Shown: positions 37,552 through 46,716, counted from the stretch's first letter. The stretch is 64,000 nucleotides of DNA from an uncultured Parvularculaceae bacterium (GCA_947259375.1 CAMYLZ010000003.1:1-64000), one strand, 5' to 3'. The notes: generated by a model not told the origin, from the letters alone. Made by a program: numbers and translations.

Positions 37552-38412
37552 TCAGCTATCGCCTTCGTCACGTTCGCGAATCTGGGCGGGCGTTACGCCC
37601 AATTCGCGTTTGAATGTCGAAGTCATGTGGCTTTGGGAGGAAAACCCGGTCGCATAGGCAATCTCCGCAATCGGCGCATCGCCAGCGCGCAATAATTTGC
37701 GCGCGGTGTCGATGCGGCGGCCGAGAATATAATGATGCGGCGGCTCGCCGATTTCCTTTTTGAAAGCGCGGGCGAATTGATGGCTGAGAACGCCGGACAG
37801 CTCCGCCAGCCTGTCGAGCGACAATTGTTCGTCGAGATTGGCGTCGATATAATTGAGCACCAGGTTCAACACTTTGCTTTCGAGAACCGACGCCCGCCCG
37901 GTTTTCGCATATTCCGGGGCGATGCGCATAATCTCGACAAGCATGACAATGCACAATGAGCGCAGATAATCGCTCGGGCTCGGATCGATCAGGATATGCC
38001 GGCGAATACGCTGGGCGATCTCAGTCGTGAATGGTTTCGGTCCGCCGATGATGACGCGCGATTCGAGCCTTTCTGCCGGAAGTTGCAACGCAGCGGCGAT
38101 TTCCTCGCGGATTTCTTGGAATGAATAAACGAAGCACAAAACTTCCGGCGCGGATGCCGACACGCCGCGCACCGGATATTTGGGCGGCACGGCGATAAAT
38201 TCGTAAGGCCGGCGCTCATAGGAGCGCAGCTTTTCATCCGCCAGCGAACTGCGCCCTTCGTCGGACGCAAAGCTGATTGTCGCAAGGCTTTCATCAAGGC
38301 GTAGATTCAAAATGCGCGGGCCCGCCGGCACGAGCTCGACAAAAAAGCGATCGAACTGCACGCGCGTGCCCCAGCAGGGCACGGCCTTGCCGGGCGGCGC
38401 ATCGAGATCCAT
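37552..38412 (-). CDS. AraC-family transcriptional regulator
   Basis: The C-terminal hundred residues hold two helix-turn-helix units (LSLDRLAELSGVLSHQFARA and APIAEIAYATGFSSQSHMTS) with the family signature ending TFKRELGVTPAQIR. The N-terminal part (VELVPAGPRILNL, FIAVPPKYP) resembles a cupin-like ligand domain. ATG 38412 gives 286 residues. The frame continues to a TTG at 38499 without a ribosome site, so the start is uncertain. It is divergent from a VOC gene and the large PNPOx fusion gene, which are the likeliest targets. Confidence 0.85.
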   Translation of the reverse strand: MDLDAPPGKAVPCWGTRVQFDRFFVELVPAGPRILNLRLDESLATISFASDEGRSSLADEKLRSYERRPYEFIAVPPKYPVRGVSASAPEVLCFVYSFQEIREEIAAALQLPAERLESRVIIGGPKPFTTEIAQRIRRHILIDPSPSDYLRSLCIVMLVEIMRIAPEYAKTGRASVLESKVLNLVLNYIDANLDEQLSLDRLAELSGVLSHQFARAFKKEIGEPPHHYILGRRIDTARKLLRAGDAPIAEIAYATGFSSQSHMTSTFKRELGVTPAQIRERDEGDS

Positions 38413-38695
38413 GTGCTGTTTCAAAGCGTCACCAGGTGAAGCGGCTGTATTTGCAATTTGCCGCCCTTCTTTTGTGCCCGTTTTGAGCGGTAATTGCAAA
38501 ACGCAGCGGCGCGGGCCAGCCCAGCCGATGAGCTGTCACGATTGTGATGGCGGCGCGTCAGATTCTGAAAGCATGCGATGTTGAAAGCCGTCGTCGCGAT
38601 TCATTGCTAGAAGCCGAAAATATCTGCGGCGGCGCGCATCGCGTTTCGGCGCGGTTCCGTGAAAATCCTCGAACTGAAATAATCGGAGGCGAAAC

Positions 38696-39103
38696 ATGCC
38701 CAGCAAGATAACCAATGGCGCGCACCATATCGGTCTGACGGTGCCAAACCTGAACAATACCCGCAGTTTTTTTATGGAAACACTCGGCTTTGAACAACTC
38801 GGCGAAGTGCCGGATTATCCCGCTGCGTTCCTCAGCGATGGCGCAATCATGCTGACGCTATGGCAGGCGGAAAACCCCGACGTTGCGATCCCCTTTGATC
38901 GTAAGAACGTGATAGGCTTGCATCACTTCGCGCTGAAAGTGGCGGATTCGACGTCGCTCGACGAGACTTACGAAAAGCTCAAGGATGCAGAGGGGGTTGA
39001 GATCGAATTTGCGCCCGAACCGCTCGGCGGAGGCGCCACCCGGCACATGATGTGCTATATTCCGGGCGGCATTCGTATGGAAATTATCGCGCCCGCGGCC
39101 TAA
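38696..39103 (+). CDS. VOC (glyoxalase/bleomycin-resistance) family protein
   Basis: This 135-residue single-domain protein has two beta-alpha-beta-beta-beta units. Metal ligands are plausible: His in HHIGLTVPN near 10, His in GLHHFALKV near 75 and Glu in IRMEIIAPA at the end. Start ATG 38696 has a strong ribosome site, CGGAGG at six-base spacing. It is followed after 40 bases by the PNPOx/ferredoxin fusion, probably in the same transcript. The substrate is unknown. Confidence 0.87.
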   Translation: MPSKITNGAHHIGLTVPNLNNTRSFFMETLGFEQLGEVPDYPAAFLSDGAIMLTLWQAENPDVAIPFDRKNVIGLHHFALKVADSTSLDETYEKLKDAEGVEIEFAPEPLGGGATRHMMCYIPGGIRMEIIAPAA

Positions 39104-39143
39104 GAATGAGACGTATGCAAATTTTAGGGAAGGGCAGATCGCA

Positions 39144-41228
39144 ATGACTGTTCCTGGATGGCCGGACGAACGCTCGCCATTTCATGAAGGTGAGGTCGCG
39201 TTTCAGAAAAAGCTTGGCGTTCACGAGCGGATTGAACGCCAGGGACGAAAGGTCATCCGGGATTTCATGCCCGAGCAACATCGAGCGTTTTACGAAAAAC
39301 TCCCCTTGTTCATTTTGGGCGCCGTCGACAAGGCGGGTCAGCCATGGGCGACGATCCTTGCCGGCAATCCAGGCTTCATGTCGGCGCCGGATGCGCGCAG
39401 TTTGCATATAAATGCGCGCCTTGCTGCCGGCGATCCGGCGCTTGGCGGCGTCACGCCGGGCGCGCTGGTCGGCGGGCTGGGCCTGGAGTTTGAAACGCGC
39501 CGGCGCAACCGAATGAATGGCCGTATTCGGAGGATGGACGAGCAACACATCGAAATCGCGGTCGATCAGGCCTTCGGCAATTGCCCGCAATATATCTTTA
39601 CCCGCCGCTTTAGAGAAACGCGGACGACGGCGCCCGGCGCGCCGCGCCCCTTGCGGACGCTTGACGACAGGGCGCGGAAAATCATCGCCGCCGCGAATAC
39701 CTTGTTCATTGCGACGGCCGCGCCGGCGGGCGAGGATGCGCAAGTGCAAGGCGCCGATGTTTCCCATCGCGGGGGCAAATCTGGCTTTGTCCGGGTGGGC
39801 GACGATGGTGAATTGCTGATCCCTGATTTCGTCGGCAATTTCCATTTCAACACGATTGGCAATCTGTTGCTGAACCCGAAAGCCGGGATCGTTTTTCCCG
39901 ATTTCGCGACCGGCGATCTGCTGACGCTTACCGGCCGGGCGGAAGTGGTCGACGACGATCCGCATATCGCGGCCTTTCGCGGCGCCGAGCGCTTGGTGAA
40001 ATTCACGATCGAACATGGGGTTTACTTGCCTGGCGGCCTGCCGATCGCCTGGGAGGGCGGCGAAGCGTCGCCGAATTCCACAGTAACCGGCAGTTGGGAG
40101 GAGGCGGACGCCACACTCGCCGCCGAGTCGGCGCGAAACAAACGCCGCCCCTTCCGAATCGCGCGCATCGAGGATGAAAGCGCGGTGATCCGCTCCTTTT
40201 ATCTTGAGCCTGCCGATAATGGCGCGCTGGTGCAATTCAAGGCGGGGCAATATTTACCAATCTGTGTGCAGACTAAAGAATGCGGCCCGCCTTTGACGCG
40301 CACCTACACATTGTCGATGGCGCCGGCTGATAATGCTTATCGCATCAGCGTGAAGCGCGAGCGCGCGCGCCAGACGGGCCACGACGACGGCGTCGTCTCG
40401 ACTTTCCTGCACGAGAATTGCGCGGTCGGCGACATCGTCATGGCGCATTCGCCGCGCGGCGTCTTTACGATTGATGCGTCGGCGACGCGGCCCGCGGTGC
40501 TGATCTCGGCGGGTGTTGGCGTCACGCCGATGGTCGCGATGTTCAAGCACCTCGCGGCGGAGGGCCTGCGCACCCGGCGGACGCGGCCAGCCTGGTTTGT
40601 TCATGCGGCGCGCAGTTCCGCCGAACGGGCGTTCTTTGGCGAAGTGATGGAGATTGCCAACCAGTCAGACGCGCTGAATGCGTTCTGGCTTCTTGAAACT
40701 GTCGGTGAGGGCGATATTCCCGGCGAGAATTTCAATGCCGAAGGGTTCGTCAATGTCGATCGCTTGAAAGCCCTGCTGCCGTTTGACGACTATGATTTTT
40801 ATTTATGCGGCCCGCCGGCTTTCATGCAGTCGCTTTATGACGGGCTGCGCGGCCTTGATGTTTCAGACAAGCGCATCTTTGCGGAGACCTTTGGTCCGGC
40901 CTCCCTAAAGCGCCGCCCGGATGGACCGGATGCGGAGGAATTCGCCCCGGAGCCGGCGGCTGAAAAAGCCAGCGTTCGGTTCGAAGCGTCAGGCGTCAGC
41001 GCCGAATGGTCGCGCGATGACGGCGCGCTGCTCGATTTCGCCGAAGCCCAGGGCCTTGCGCCGCCATTCGGATGCCGCTCCGGCGCCTGCGGCTCCTGTG
41101 CGGCGCGCATCGTCAAAGGCGCGGTCGCATATCTGAACAAGCCGGCGACGCCGCCGGGTGAGGGCGAGGCGCTCACCTGTTGCGCCGTACCGGCGAAAGG
41201 CGTCGATGAACTGGTGCTGGAAATCTGA
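39144..41228 (+). CDS. Fusion: PNPOx-like domain, flavin reductase, 2Fe-2S ferredoxin
   Basis: The 694-residue protein joins three parts. Residues 1-330 are a split-barrel flavin-binding domain of the pyridoxamine-phosphate-oxidase type (FILGAVDKAGQPWATILAG, NPKAGIVFPDF). Residues about 340-590 are a ferredoxin-NADP-reductase module (TRTYTLSMAP, VLISAGVGVTPMVAMFKHLA, FYLCGPPAFM). Residues 610-694 are a plant-type 2Fe-2S domain with GCRSGACGSCAARI and a fourth Cys in LTCCAVP. Such enzymes pass electrons from NAD(P)H through flavin and iron-sulfur centres; the acceptor is unknown. The AraC and VOC genes upstream are likely functional partners. Confidence 0.9.
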   Translation: MTVPGWPDERSPFHEGEVAFQKKLGVHERIERQGRKVIRDFMPEQHRAFYEKLPLFILGAVDKAGQPWATILAGNPGFMSAPDARSLHINARLAAGDPALGGVTPGALVGGLGLEFETRRRNRMNGRIRRMDEQHIEIAVDQAFGNCPQYIFTRRFRETRTTAPGAPRPLRTLDDRARKIIAAANTLFIATAAPAGEDAQVQGADVSHRGGKSGFVRVGDDGELLIPDFVGNFHFNTIGNLLLNPKAGIVFPDFATGDLLTLTGRAEVVDDDPHIAAFRGAERLVKFTIEHGVYLPGGLPIAWEGGEASPNSTVTGSWEEADATLAAESARNKRRPFRIARIEDESAVIRSFYLEPADNGALVQFKAGQYLPICVQTKECGPPLTRTYTLSMAPADNAYRISVKRERARQTGHDDGVVSTFLHENCAVGDIVMAHSPRGVFTIDASATRPAVLISAGVGVTPMVAMFKHLAAEGLRTRRTRPAWFVHAARSSAERAFFGEVMEIANQSDALNAFWLLETVGEGDIPGENFNAEGFVNVDRLKALLPFDDYDFYLCGPPAFMQSLYDGLRGLDVSDKRIFAETFGPASLKRRPDGPDAEEFAPEPAAEKASVRFEASGVSAEWSRDDGALLDFAEAQGLAPPFGCRSGACGSCAARIVKGAVAYLNKPATPPGEGEALTCCAVPAKGVDELVLEI

Positions 41229-41294
41229 AGGGCCTCATGGCGAGGGCTATCGGCGATGCTGCCAAAGCGCGGGCTAGCGCGGTCAAATGGTATT

Positions 41295-41990
41295 TTAGTT
41301 CTGTTCGCCTAGCTTGCGCCGTTCGTTTTCACGAGCGAACAATGCCCGTATAGTTTCGCCGTCGGACAGCTCTTCGTTCAGTGTTTCCGGATCCCATTGG
41401 TGGCGCGCTGTTTCGAAAAAGTCACCGCCATAAATGTGAATCCCGCCTGCGAACCGAAGAAGCGGGTTTGTAACTGAATGGATGGCGTTTGCCGGCAATT
41501 CGGCGACATCGCCTTCAAACAAGCAATTGGCGCCGAAGGCTTCGATTGTATCCTCTCGGCGTCGCCAGAAAATATTGTCTTCGCGACCCGTATAGATGCC
41601 GATCAACGCCCACATCATGTGGTCGTGTGGCAACAAATTCATCTGTGGCGTCCAATGGGCGGCGAAAATGGTAAGCGTCGGAGACGCCAACCGGACGTCG
41701 AGCCCGGCCTGTTTCGGCTCCCCAAGACCCGATAGCACGGCGCGATGATCGCGAATGGCGCGCGTCAACACCTCCCGCACCGCGGAGACGCCGTCCGCCT
41801 CATGATGCGCGGCGATACAATCCTCAACGAAGCGCTCTCGATCAAAAGCCATTCTTTGCTTTCCGTTGCGTGCGGTATTGGTCTTTTCAGGCGGCGGCGC
41901 GGCTCTCGAAGGCAGCGGCGCCATCAGCGCGACGCCGCCCGCTAAAACCTTGCGACGAGACAGTATAGGCGGTTCCGGCCGAAGAATCAT
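41295..41990 (-). CDS. Tat-signal cupin-like protein
   Basis: From ATG 41990 the 231-residue protein starts with a twin-arginine-like signal (ILSRRKVLAGGVALMAPLPS). The rest resembles the cysteine-dioxygenase-like double-stranded beta helix proteins: LLPHDHMMWALIGIYTGRED with paired His ligands, then FEGDVAELPANAIHSVTNP with a later His. The substrate is not known. Longer forms begin at 42047 or 42056, without ribosome sites. It is divergent from an HxlR regulator and is slightly lower in GC than its surroundings. Confidence 0.7.
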   Translation of the reverse strand: MILRPEPPILSRRKVLAGGVALMAPLPSRAAPPPEKTNTARNGKQRMAFDRERFVEDCIAAHHEADGVSAVREVLTRAIRDHRAVLSGLGEPKQAGLDVRLASPTLTIFAAHWTPQMNLLPHDHMMWALIGIYTGREDNIFWRRREDTIEAFGANCLFEGDVAELPANAIHSVTNPLLRFAGGIHIYGGDFFETARHQWDPETLNEELSDGETIRALFARENERRKLGEQN

Positions 41991-42122
41991 GGGATCGAAC
42001 GCTTTGTGTTGCTGTCCTGGCTCATAATAGCTTTCGCCGATTGGCATTCCAGTCAATAATCTGGACCGGTGATTTACTCTGGGACCACCCTTAATTGTCG
42101 GATTTGCAGATTGAGGCGCTCA

Positions 42123-42806
42123 ATGACATCGGAGTTCGGACAATTTTGTCCAATAGCGCTGGCTTCAGAAGTGTTGGCGCAAAAGTGGATGTTTCTGATC
42201 ATCCGAGAGCTGAATGCAGGCAGCACCCGGTTCAATGAGATTCGGCGCGGCGTGCCGCGGATCTCCGCGACGCTGCTAAAGCAGAGGCTCGATCAATTAG
42301 AACAGGTTGGCGTAATCATCCGTAGGCGTAATGAGAAAGGGAGTTCTGAAGAATATTTGTTGACCGAGGCTGGGCGTGAGTTGAAAGCAGTGCTTGGCAG
42401 CGTAGGGGAATGGGGTCAACGATGGGCGCGTGCTATCGAAAAGGATGACCTTGACCCAGGGTGGCTGGTTTGGGCCATGCATCGAAGAATTGATGTCACA
42501 GCCATGCCTTTGGGAAGAACGGTTTTGGAGTTCGAGTTCTTTGATGCGCCCAAAGATCAGCGGTTATTCTGGTTCTTGTGCGCCAATGATAGTGTTGACG
42601 TGTGCATCAAGTCGCCTGGATTTGACACCGATCTGAAAGTTATCACAAGCGTGCAAGTCTTCGCAGAGGTATGGAGAGGATTGCGCCCTCTTCGCCAGGA
42701 AATCAAAAGCGGCGGAATTCGTCTGGAAGGAAGCCTAGCATTGCAACGCGCATTTCCTGGGTGGCTTCTTTTAAGCGTTTTTGCGAAGACCAGGCGCCAG
42801 GTCTGA
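42123..42806 (+). CDS. HxlR-family transcriptional regulator
   Basis: The 227-residue protein has the HxlR opening CPIALASEVLAQKWMFLIIR, a winged helix (FNEIRRGVPRISATLLKQRL, LEQVGVIIRR, YLLTEAGREL) in the first 90 residues, and an extended C-terminal domain of about 120 residues related to sterol-carrier-like ligand-binding regions (SVDVCIKSPGFDTDLKVITS). ATG 42123 has GAGG at six-base spacing. Base composition is clearly more AT-rich than neighbouring genes, suggesting transfer. The divergent cupin gene is the likely target. Confidence 0.85.
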   Translation: MTSEFGQFCPIALASEVLAQKWMFLIIRELNAGSTRFNEIRRGVPRISATLLKQRLDQLEQVGVIIRRRNEKGSSEEYLLTEAGRELKAVLGSVGEWGQRWARAIEKDDLDPGWLVWAMHRRIDVTAMPLGRTVLEFEFFDAPKDQRLFWFLCANDSVDVCIKSPGFDTDLKVITSVQVFAEVWRGLRPLRQEIKSGGIRLEGSLALQRAFPGWLLLSVFAKTRRQV

Positions 42807-42868
42807 ATCTTTTCCACTATTCGCCCCATCGAAGGCGCGCGAGACGCAATGTACCATGAGAGATTTAT

Positions 42869-42944
<76 letters not shown>

Positions 42945-42973
42945 TTTTTTGGCGAAAACGCCATGGGATCGGC

Positions 42974-43003
42974 GTCATACGGCTTTGCTCACCCGCCTGT
43001 CAA
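42974..43003 (-). promoter_or_regulatory. Sigma-70 promoter of tRNA-Ala
   Basis: On the minus strand TTGACA (43003-42998) is followed by an 18-base spacer and TATGAC (42979-42974). Transcription would begin about 20 bases before the tRNA 5' end. The -35 box is a perfect consensus. Confidence 0.6.
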
Positions 43004-43132
43004 TCTGGGAGTTGGCGCCGGTATCCGGTCCGCCGTGACGACTACTCATCCGGCGGATTAACCGCTAATCTGAAAGGGATTTGCAGGCGGCGGGCGCATG
43101 CGGCGCCGCGCGGTTTCAGGGGGAGGGACGAT

Positions 43133-43534
43133 ATGTGGATGGCCGGACTGGTTTTCCTGGCGGCGGGCGCGCGCGCCGCGATTCCCGTCGAGGCATGGCG
43201 CTGCACGAATGATGTCGAGGTCTGGTGCTCCGATGAGGGCTGTGCGGCCAAACCCGAAGCCGAGACGACGCCGATGGCGGTCAGCGCGCACCGCAATGGC
43301 GCATTTTCGGTCTGCGCATATACGGGCTGTTGGGAAGGCAAGGCCCGCATCGCCGACATTGCCGGGCGGATCGTCTGGGCGGCGGACGATGTTGCGTTTT
43401 CAACCCGGCCGGACGGCTTGCGGGCGGGTGTTTCGCTGATGATCATCGAGGCGGACGGCGTCGGCTTTGTGCGGGTCGGCGCGATCGCCAGCCCGCTGCG
43501 CTGCTTGCGTTGGCCCGCGCCGGAACAGCCTTGA
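43133..43534 (+). CDS. Small secreted protein, unknown
   Basis: The 133-residue protein has a short signal peptide (MWMAGLVFLAAGARA) and a mature part with about six cysteines (WRCTNDVEVWCSDEGCA, SVCAYTGCWEG). It probably lies in the periplasm with disulfides. ATG 43133 follows GGGAGGG. I do not recognise a family. It precedes the yggT-DUF167-folD run, about 80 bases away. Confidence 0.65.
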   Translation: MWMAGLVFLAAGARAAIPVEAWRCTNDVEVWCSDEGCAAKPEAETTPMAVSAHRNGAFSVCAYTGCWEGKARIADIAGRIVWAADDVAFSTRPDGLRAGVSLMIIEADGVGFVRVGAIASPLRCLRWPAPEQP

Positions 43535-43616
43535 AAAAGGGAAGGGTGGCGGCTTGCTTGCATGGGGCGGCGACTGCCCTTAAGTGCTGACCGTCAAGCC
43601 CGAGGAGCCTGCCTTT

Positions 43617-43916
43617 ATGATCCCCATGCCGTTTTTCTCGCTGATCGACGCAATTTTGCAGCTCTATACGCTGGTCGTTTTCGTCATGGTCGTCATGTCG
43701 TGGCTTGTCGGTTTTAACGTCATCAATCGCCATAATCAGTTCGTCGACATGGTCTGGCGCACGCTGATCGCATTGACCGAACCGGTGCTGCGGCCCATTC
43801 GCCGCATGCTGCCGTCGCTTGGCGGGCTCGACATCTCGCCGCTGGTGCTGCTGCTGGCGATTTTCTTCCTGCGTGAAATGAACTGGTGGATTGCGGCGCG
43901 CATCGCTATCCAATGA
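43617..43916 (+). CDS. YggT-family membrane protein
   Basis: This 99-residue protein has two hydrophobic segments (FFSLIDAILQLYTLVVFVMV and ISPLVLLLAIFFL) around the family element LTEPVLRPIRRMLPSLGGLD. YggT proteins are linked to osmotic stress and division in some bacteria. ATG 43617 has GAGGAG nine bases upstream and is preferred to the in-frame GTG at 43584. The DUF167 gene starts nine bases after the stop; yggT-DUF167-folD is a common alphaproteobacterial order. Confidence 0.9.
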   Translation: MIPMPFFSLIDAILQLYTLVVFVMVVMSWLVGFNVINRHNQFVDMVWRTLIALTEPVLRPIRRMLPSLGGLDISPLVLLLAIFFLREMNWWIAARIAIQ

Positions 43917-43924
43917 TGCGATAG

Positions 43925-44254
43925 GTGAGCGCACCGTCGGGCATTTTCTGGTCGCAGCATGAAAACGGCGTAAGGCTTTTGGTGCGTGCAAGCCCGAACG
44001 CCAAGCGCAACGAAATTGCAGGGCTTTGGTCCGGCCCGGAGGGCGAGATGCGCCTTGCGGTCAAGGTCGCCGCGCCGCCGGACAAGGGCAAAGCGAATGC
44101 GGCGATCATCAAATTGCTCGCCAAGACGCTGGGCGCGCCGAAATCGGCCTTCATTATTGCGTCCGGCGAAACATCGCGCTTAAAGACCATCGACATTAAC
44201 GGTGACGCAAATGACCTCGCGGCTGCGCTTGCCGCGCTTGGCGAGGCGGAATGA
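43925..44254 (+). CDS. DUF167 (YggU) family protein
   Basis: The 109-residue protein has the DUF167 core: [35 protein letters not shown] and a final [15 protein letters not shown] strand. The fold is a small alpha/beta domain of unknown function. The start is GTG 43925 just after yggT. folD follows 17 bases after the stop. Confidence 0.9.
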   Translation: MSAPSGIFWSQHENGVRLLVRASPNAKRNEIAGLWSGPEGEMRLAVKVAAPPDKGKANAAIIKLLAKTLGAPKSAFIIASGETSRLKTIDINGDANDLAAALAALGEAE

Positions 44255-44270
44255 TCCTGGACCCTGGCCC

Positions 44271-45146
44271 ATGACGATAATTGACGGAAAAGCACACGCC
44301 GCGCAGTTGCGCGAGAAAATCGCCGGCGCAGTCGCTGGCCTTCGCGCCGATCATGGCGTGCAGCCGGCGCTTGCGGTGGTGCTTGTCGGCGATGACCCTG
44401 CAAGTCAGGTCTATGTCCGCAATAAAGGCGTTGCGACGGAAAAAGCCGGGATGCGGTCGATCGAACATCGCATGCCTGCAAGCGCCAGCGAGAGCGAGGT
44501 CGCCGCGCTGGTGCGCAAGCTGAACGACGATCCGGAAGTTGACGGCATTCTCGTGCAGTTGCCGCTGCCGGCGCATATCTCCTCCGAGAACATCATTGCT
44601 GAAATTGATCCGTACAAGGATGTGGACGGTCTTACCGAAGCGAATGCGGGACGGCTCTTGCTAGGCAAGGGCGGGCTTGTTCCGTGTACGCCGCAAGGCT
44701 CCGTCATGCTGGCGAAATCGGTGCGCGGCGATCTTTCCGGCCTGCATGCGGTGGTGGTCGGTCGTTCTATATTGGTGGGCAAGCCGCTGGCGATGCTGCT
44801 GCTGGCGGAGAACTGTACGGTGACTATGGCGCATTCGCGCACAAATGACCTCGATGCGATTTGCCGTGAGGCGGATATTTTATGCGCGGCAGTGGGGCGG
44901 CCGCGGATGATCAAGGGCGACTGGATCAAGAAAGGCGCGACCGTCATCGATGTCGGCATTAACCGGATCGAGGAAGACGGCAAGATGCGCTTGGTCGGTG
45001 ATGTCGATTTTGACGAAGCGGAGCCGGGCGCCGGGGCTATTACGCCGGTGCCCGGCGGCGTCGGCCCGATGACCATCGCCTGCCTGTTGCGCAACACGGT
45101 GATCGCGGCCGCGCGGCGACGCGGGCTCGGACCCATAGACGTCTGA
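44271..45146 (+). CDS. folD: Bifunctional methylenetetrahydrofolate dehydrogenase/cyclohydrolase
   Basis: FolD interconverts 5,10-methylene-, methenyl- and 10-formyl-tetrahydrofolate using NADP. The 291-residue protein has the catalytic Lys region [25 protein letters not shown], the NADP-binding [18 protein letters not shown] and the C-terminal signature [15 protein letters not shown] 44271 is preferred to upstream starts inside the DUF167 gene. It is the last gene of the yggT run. One-carbon units made here feed purH further downstream. Confidence 0.95.
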   Translation: MTIIDGKAHAAQLREKIAGAVAGLRADHGVQPALAVVLVGDDPASQVYVRNKGVATEKAGMRSIEHRMPASASESEVAALVRKLNDDPEVDGILVQLPLPAHISSENIIAEIDPYKDVDGLTEANAGRLLLGKGGLVPCTPQGSVMLAKSVRGDLSGLHAVVVGRSILVGKPLAMLLLAENCTVTMAHSRTNDLDAICREADILCAAVGRPRMIKGDWIKKGATVIDVGINRIEEDGKMRLVGDVDFDEAEPGAGAITPVPGGVGPMTIACLLRNTVIAAARRRGLGPIDV

Positions 45147-45180
45147 TTTTATTGAAATTGACGGCGGCGAACCCCATCTA

Positions 45181-45199
45181 TCCAGACGAATCGTCTGGA
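45181..45199. repeat. Perfect 19-bp palindrome at a ribosome-binding site
   Basis: TCCAGACGA and TCGTCTGGA flank a single A. The right arm runs into the GGAGG ribosome site of the membrane protein starting at 45207. As DNA it could be a regulator site. As RNA it could form a seven-pair hairpin with a five-base loop that covers part of the ribosome site. No T tract follows, so it is not a standard folD terminator. Confidence 0.5.
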
Positions 45200-45206
45200 G
45201 GTAGGG

Positions 45207-45767
45207 ATGAAATCTGTTCGCAAGACCCGCAATGCGATGCTGGCGGCAGCCTCAGCGCTGGCCGCCAGTGCGGCGATGCACGGCGCGGCAGCCGGCGATT
45301 TCGACGCGGCGGCGTTTCCGGCCGTGATCGAAGCGCCAATGCAGCATCAGGCGGCGCCGGATGCCGCGAGTGAGGAAAAAGCGCCGGTGAGCGTGAAAAA
45401 ATGGGCGTTGATCGCTGCCGCGGCCGGATCGCTGGCGGCGCTGGTCAAGTTGATCGGCGCCCGGCGCGTGGCGCAGGCGGTCTCGCAAGGGGCGGTCCAT
45501 GCGGCGCGGGCAACCGCCAAAACCGCCACCGGCGCGGCCCGCGCGGTCGGCAAAGCCGCCCGGTCGCCGCTGCGGCTTTTGGTAGTGCTGTTCGGCCTTT
45601 CCGTGTTCGCCCTGACCGGCGTTGGGCTTTACGATATTGAATGGATCGGCGGCCTGGTGAGCGGCGCGGCGCTCGCTGGCGTATCGCTTCATGGATATTT
45701 GAAGGCCCGCGCCATGTTTACGCCAGCAAAAGCAAAGGCGGCGCGCAATGTGGTTACCGAGAATTAA
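45207..45767 (+). CDS. Membrane protein, unknown
   Basis: The 186-residue protein has a signal-like N terminus (MLAAASALAASAAMHGAAAG) and an Ala-rich linker. A helical stretch near 65-85 (WALIAAAAGSLAALVKLIGA), a basic Ala-rich segment (AVHAARATAKTATGAARAVG) and two hydrophobic helices near 120-160 follow. No family is recognised. The ATG at 45207 follows GGAGGTAGGG. A perfect palindrome overlaps the ribosome site. The gene is an isolated unit between folD and rpe. Confidence 0.65.
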   Translation: MKSVRKTRNAMLAAASALAASAAMHGAAAGDFDAAAFPAVIEAPMQHQAAPDAASEEKAPVSVKKWALIAAAAGSLAALVKLIGARRVAQAVSQGAVHAARATAKTATGAARAVGKAARSPLRLLVVLFGLSVFALTGVGLYDIEWIGGLVSGAALAGVSLHGYLKARAMFTPAKAKAARNVVTEN

Positions 45768-45805
45768 CCAGTAATTACAGTAGTTTGCAAGATTTGGTGC
45801 GAATT

Positions 45806-45950
45806 TTGACTTATTCTTGCCTCAATTGCCGCGCATATATAACGCCATCGCGCTGACGCCCCTTGCGGCGCAAAAAACACGAATGATTACCCCTCCGAAG
45901 CACACTTTGCACGCACCCCGATAAACCCCGCCAGAAAGGCGGGGTTTTTC
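45806..45950 (+). ncRNA. Candidate small RNA or rpe leader
   Basis: The stretch between the membrane protein and rpe has a TTGACT (45806-45811), an AT-rich CATATATAAC (45834-45843) and, a hundred bases later, a strong terminator, with no open frame. The spacing between the two boxes is too long for a standard promoter, so the start is unsure. A GCC-rich hairpin (CGCC/GGCG around 45856-45870) could form. It could be a small RNA or an attenuated leader. Confidence 0.3.
45923..45950 (+). terminator. Strong intrinsic terminator before rpe
   Basis: CCCCGCC (45926-45932) pairs with GGCGGGG (45938-45944) across an AGAAA loop and is followed by TTTTT; a preceding AAA extends the stem. It lies about 155 bases after the membrane protein stop and 95 before rpe. 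Confidence 0.8.
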
Positions 45951-46044
45951 GTTGCCGCTTTTTCACAAATTGCACGCGGGCTGTGGAACGATTTCCCACG
46001 CTGCGTTATTGCGCTCAAACGGCGTATCACAGTACCTCAGATCA

Positions 46045-46716
46045 ATGACCCGAATTCTGATCGCCCCGTCCATTCTATCCGCCGATTTCGCCCGCCTTGG
46101 CGAGGAGGTCGCCGCTGTCGCCAAAGCTGGCGCGGATTACATCCATATCGACGTCATGGACGGTCATTTTGTGCCGAACCTGACCATCGGGCCGATGGTG
46201 GTCAAAGCCATCCGTCCGGCGACGGATTTGCCCTTTGACGTGCATTTGATGATCTCGCCAGTTGATCCTTATATCGACGCGTTTGCCGAAGCCGGCGCGA
46301 ATATCCTGACCGTGCATCCCGAAGCCGGCGCGCATCTTCATCGCACTATCCAGCGCATCAAGGCGGCGGGCGTCAAAGCCGGCGTGTCGCTTAATCCTGC
46401 CTCGCCCATCAGTCTCATTGAGCCGGTGATCGACGATATCGATCTCATCCTCATCATGTCAGTCAATCCCGGTTTTGGCGGGCAGAAATTCATTGCTTCG
46501 CAGCTGAAAAAGATCGAAGCGGCGCGTGCGCTGATCGATCGTTCCGGCCGGGACATCCGCCTTGAAGTCGATGGCGGCGTCGATCCGCGAACGGCGCCGA
46601 AAGCAATCGCCGCCGGCGCCGATATGCTGGTGGCCGGGTCCGCAGTGTTCCGCGGCGGGCCCGACGCTTACGCGCGCAACATCGCCGCCCTGCGTCCGGG
46701 GAGCCGAGATAAGTGA
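46045..46716 (+). CDS. rpe: Ribulose-phosphate 3-epimerase
   Basis: Rpe interconverts ribulose-5-phosphate and xylulose-5-phosphate. The 223-residue TIM barrel shows [12 protein letters not shown], the metal and catalytic segment [32 protein letters not shown] and [16 protein letters not shown] 46045 fits the family start; the frame is open further upstream into the terminator region. The heparinase-like gene overlaps its stop by four bases. Confidence 0.95.
   Translation: MTRILIAPSILSADFARLGEEVAAVAKAGADYIHIDVMDGHFVPNLTIGPMVVKAIRPATDLPFDVHLMISPVDPYIDAFAEAGANILTVHPEAGAHLHRTIQRIKAAGVKAGVSLNPASPISLIEPVIDDIDLILIMSVNPGFGGQKFIASQLKKIEAARALIDRSGRDIRLEVDGGVDPRTAPKAIAAGADMLVAGSAVFRGGPDAYARNIAALRPGSRDK

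Noticed and set aside
39084-40250. 388-residue antisense open frame within the PNPOx fusion
   Set aside because: The sense protein has clear domains over the same bases, and the antisense product is Arg-rich and featureless.
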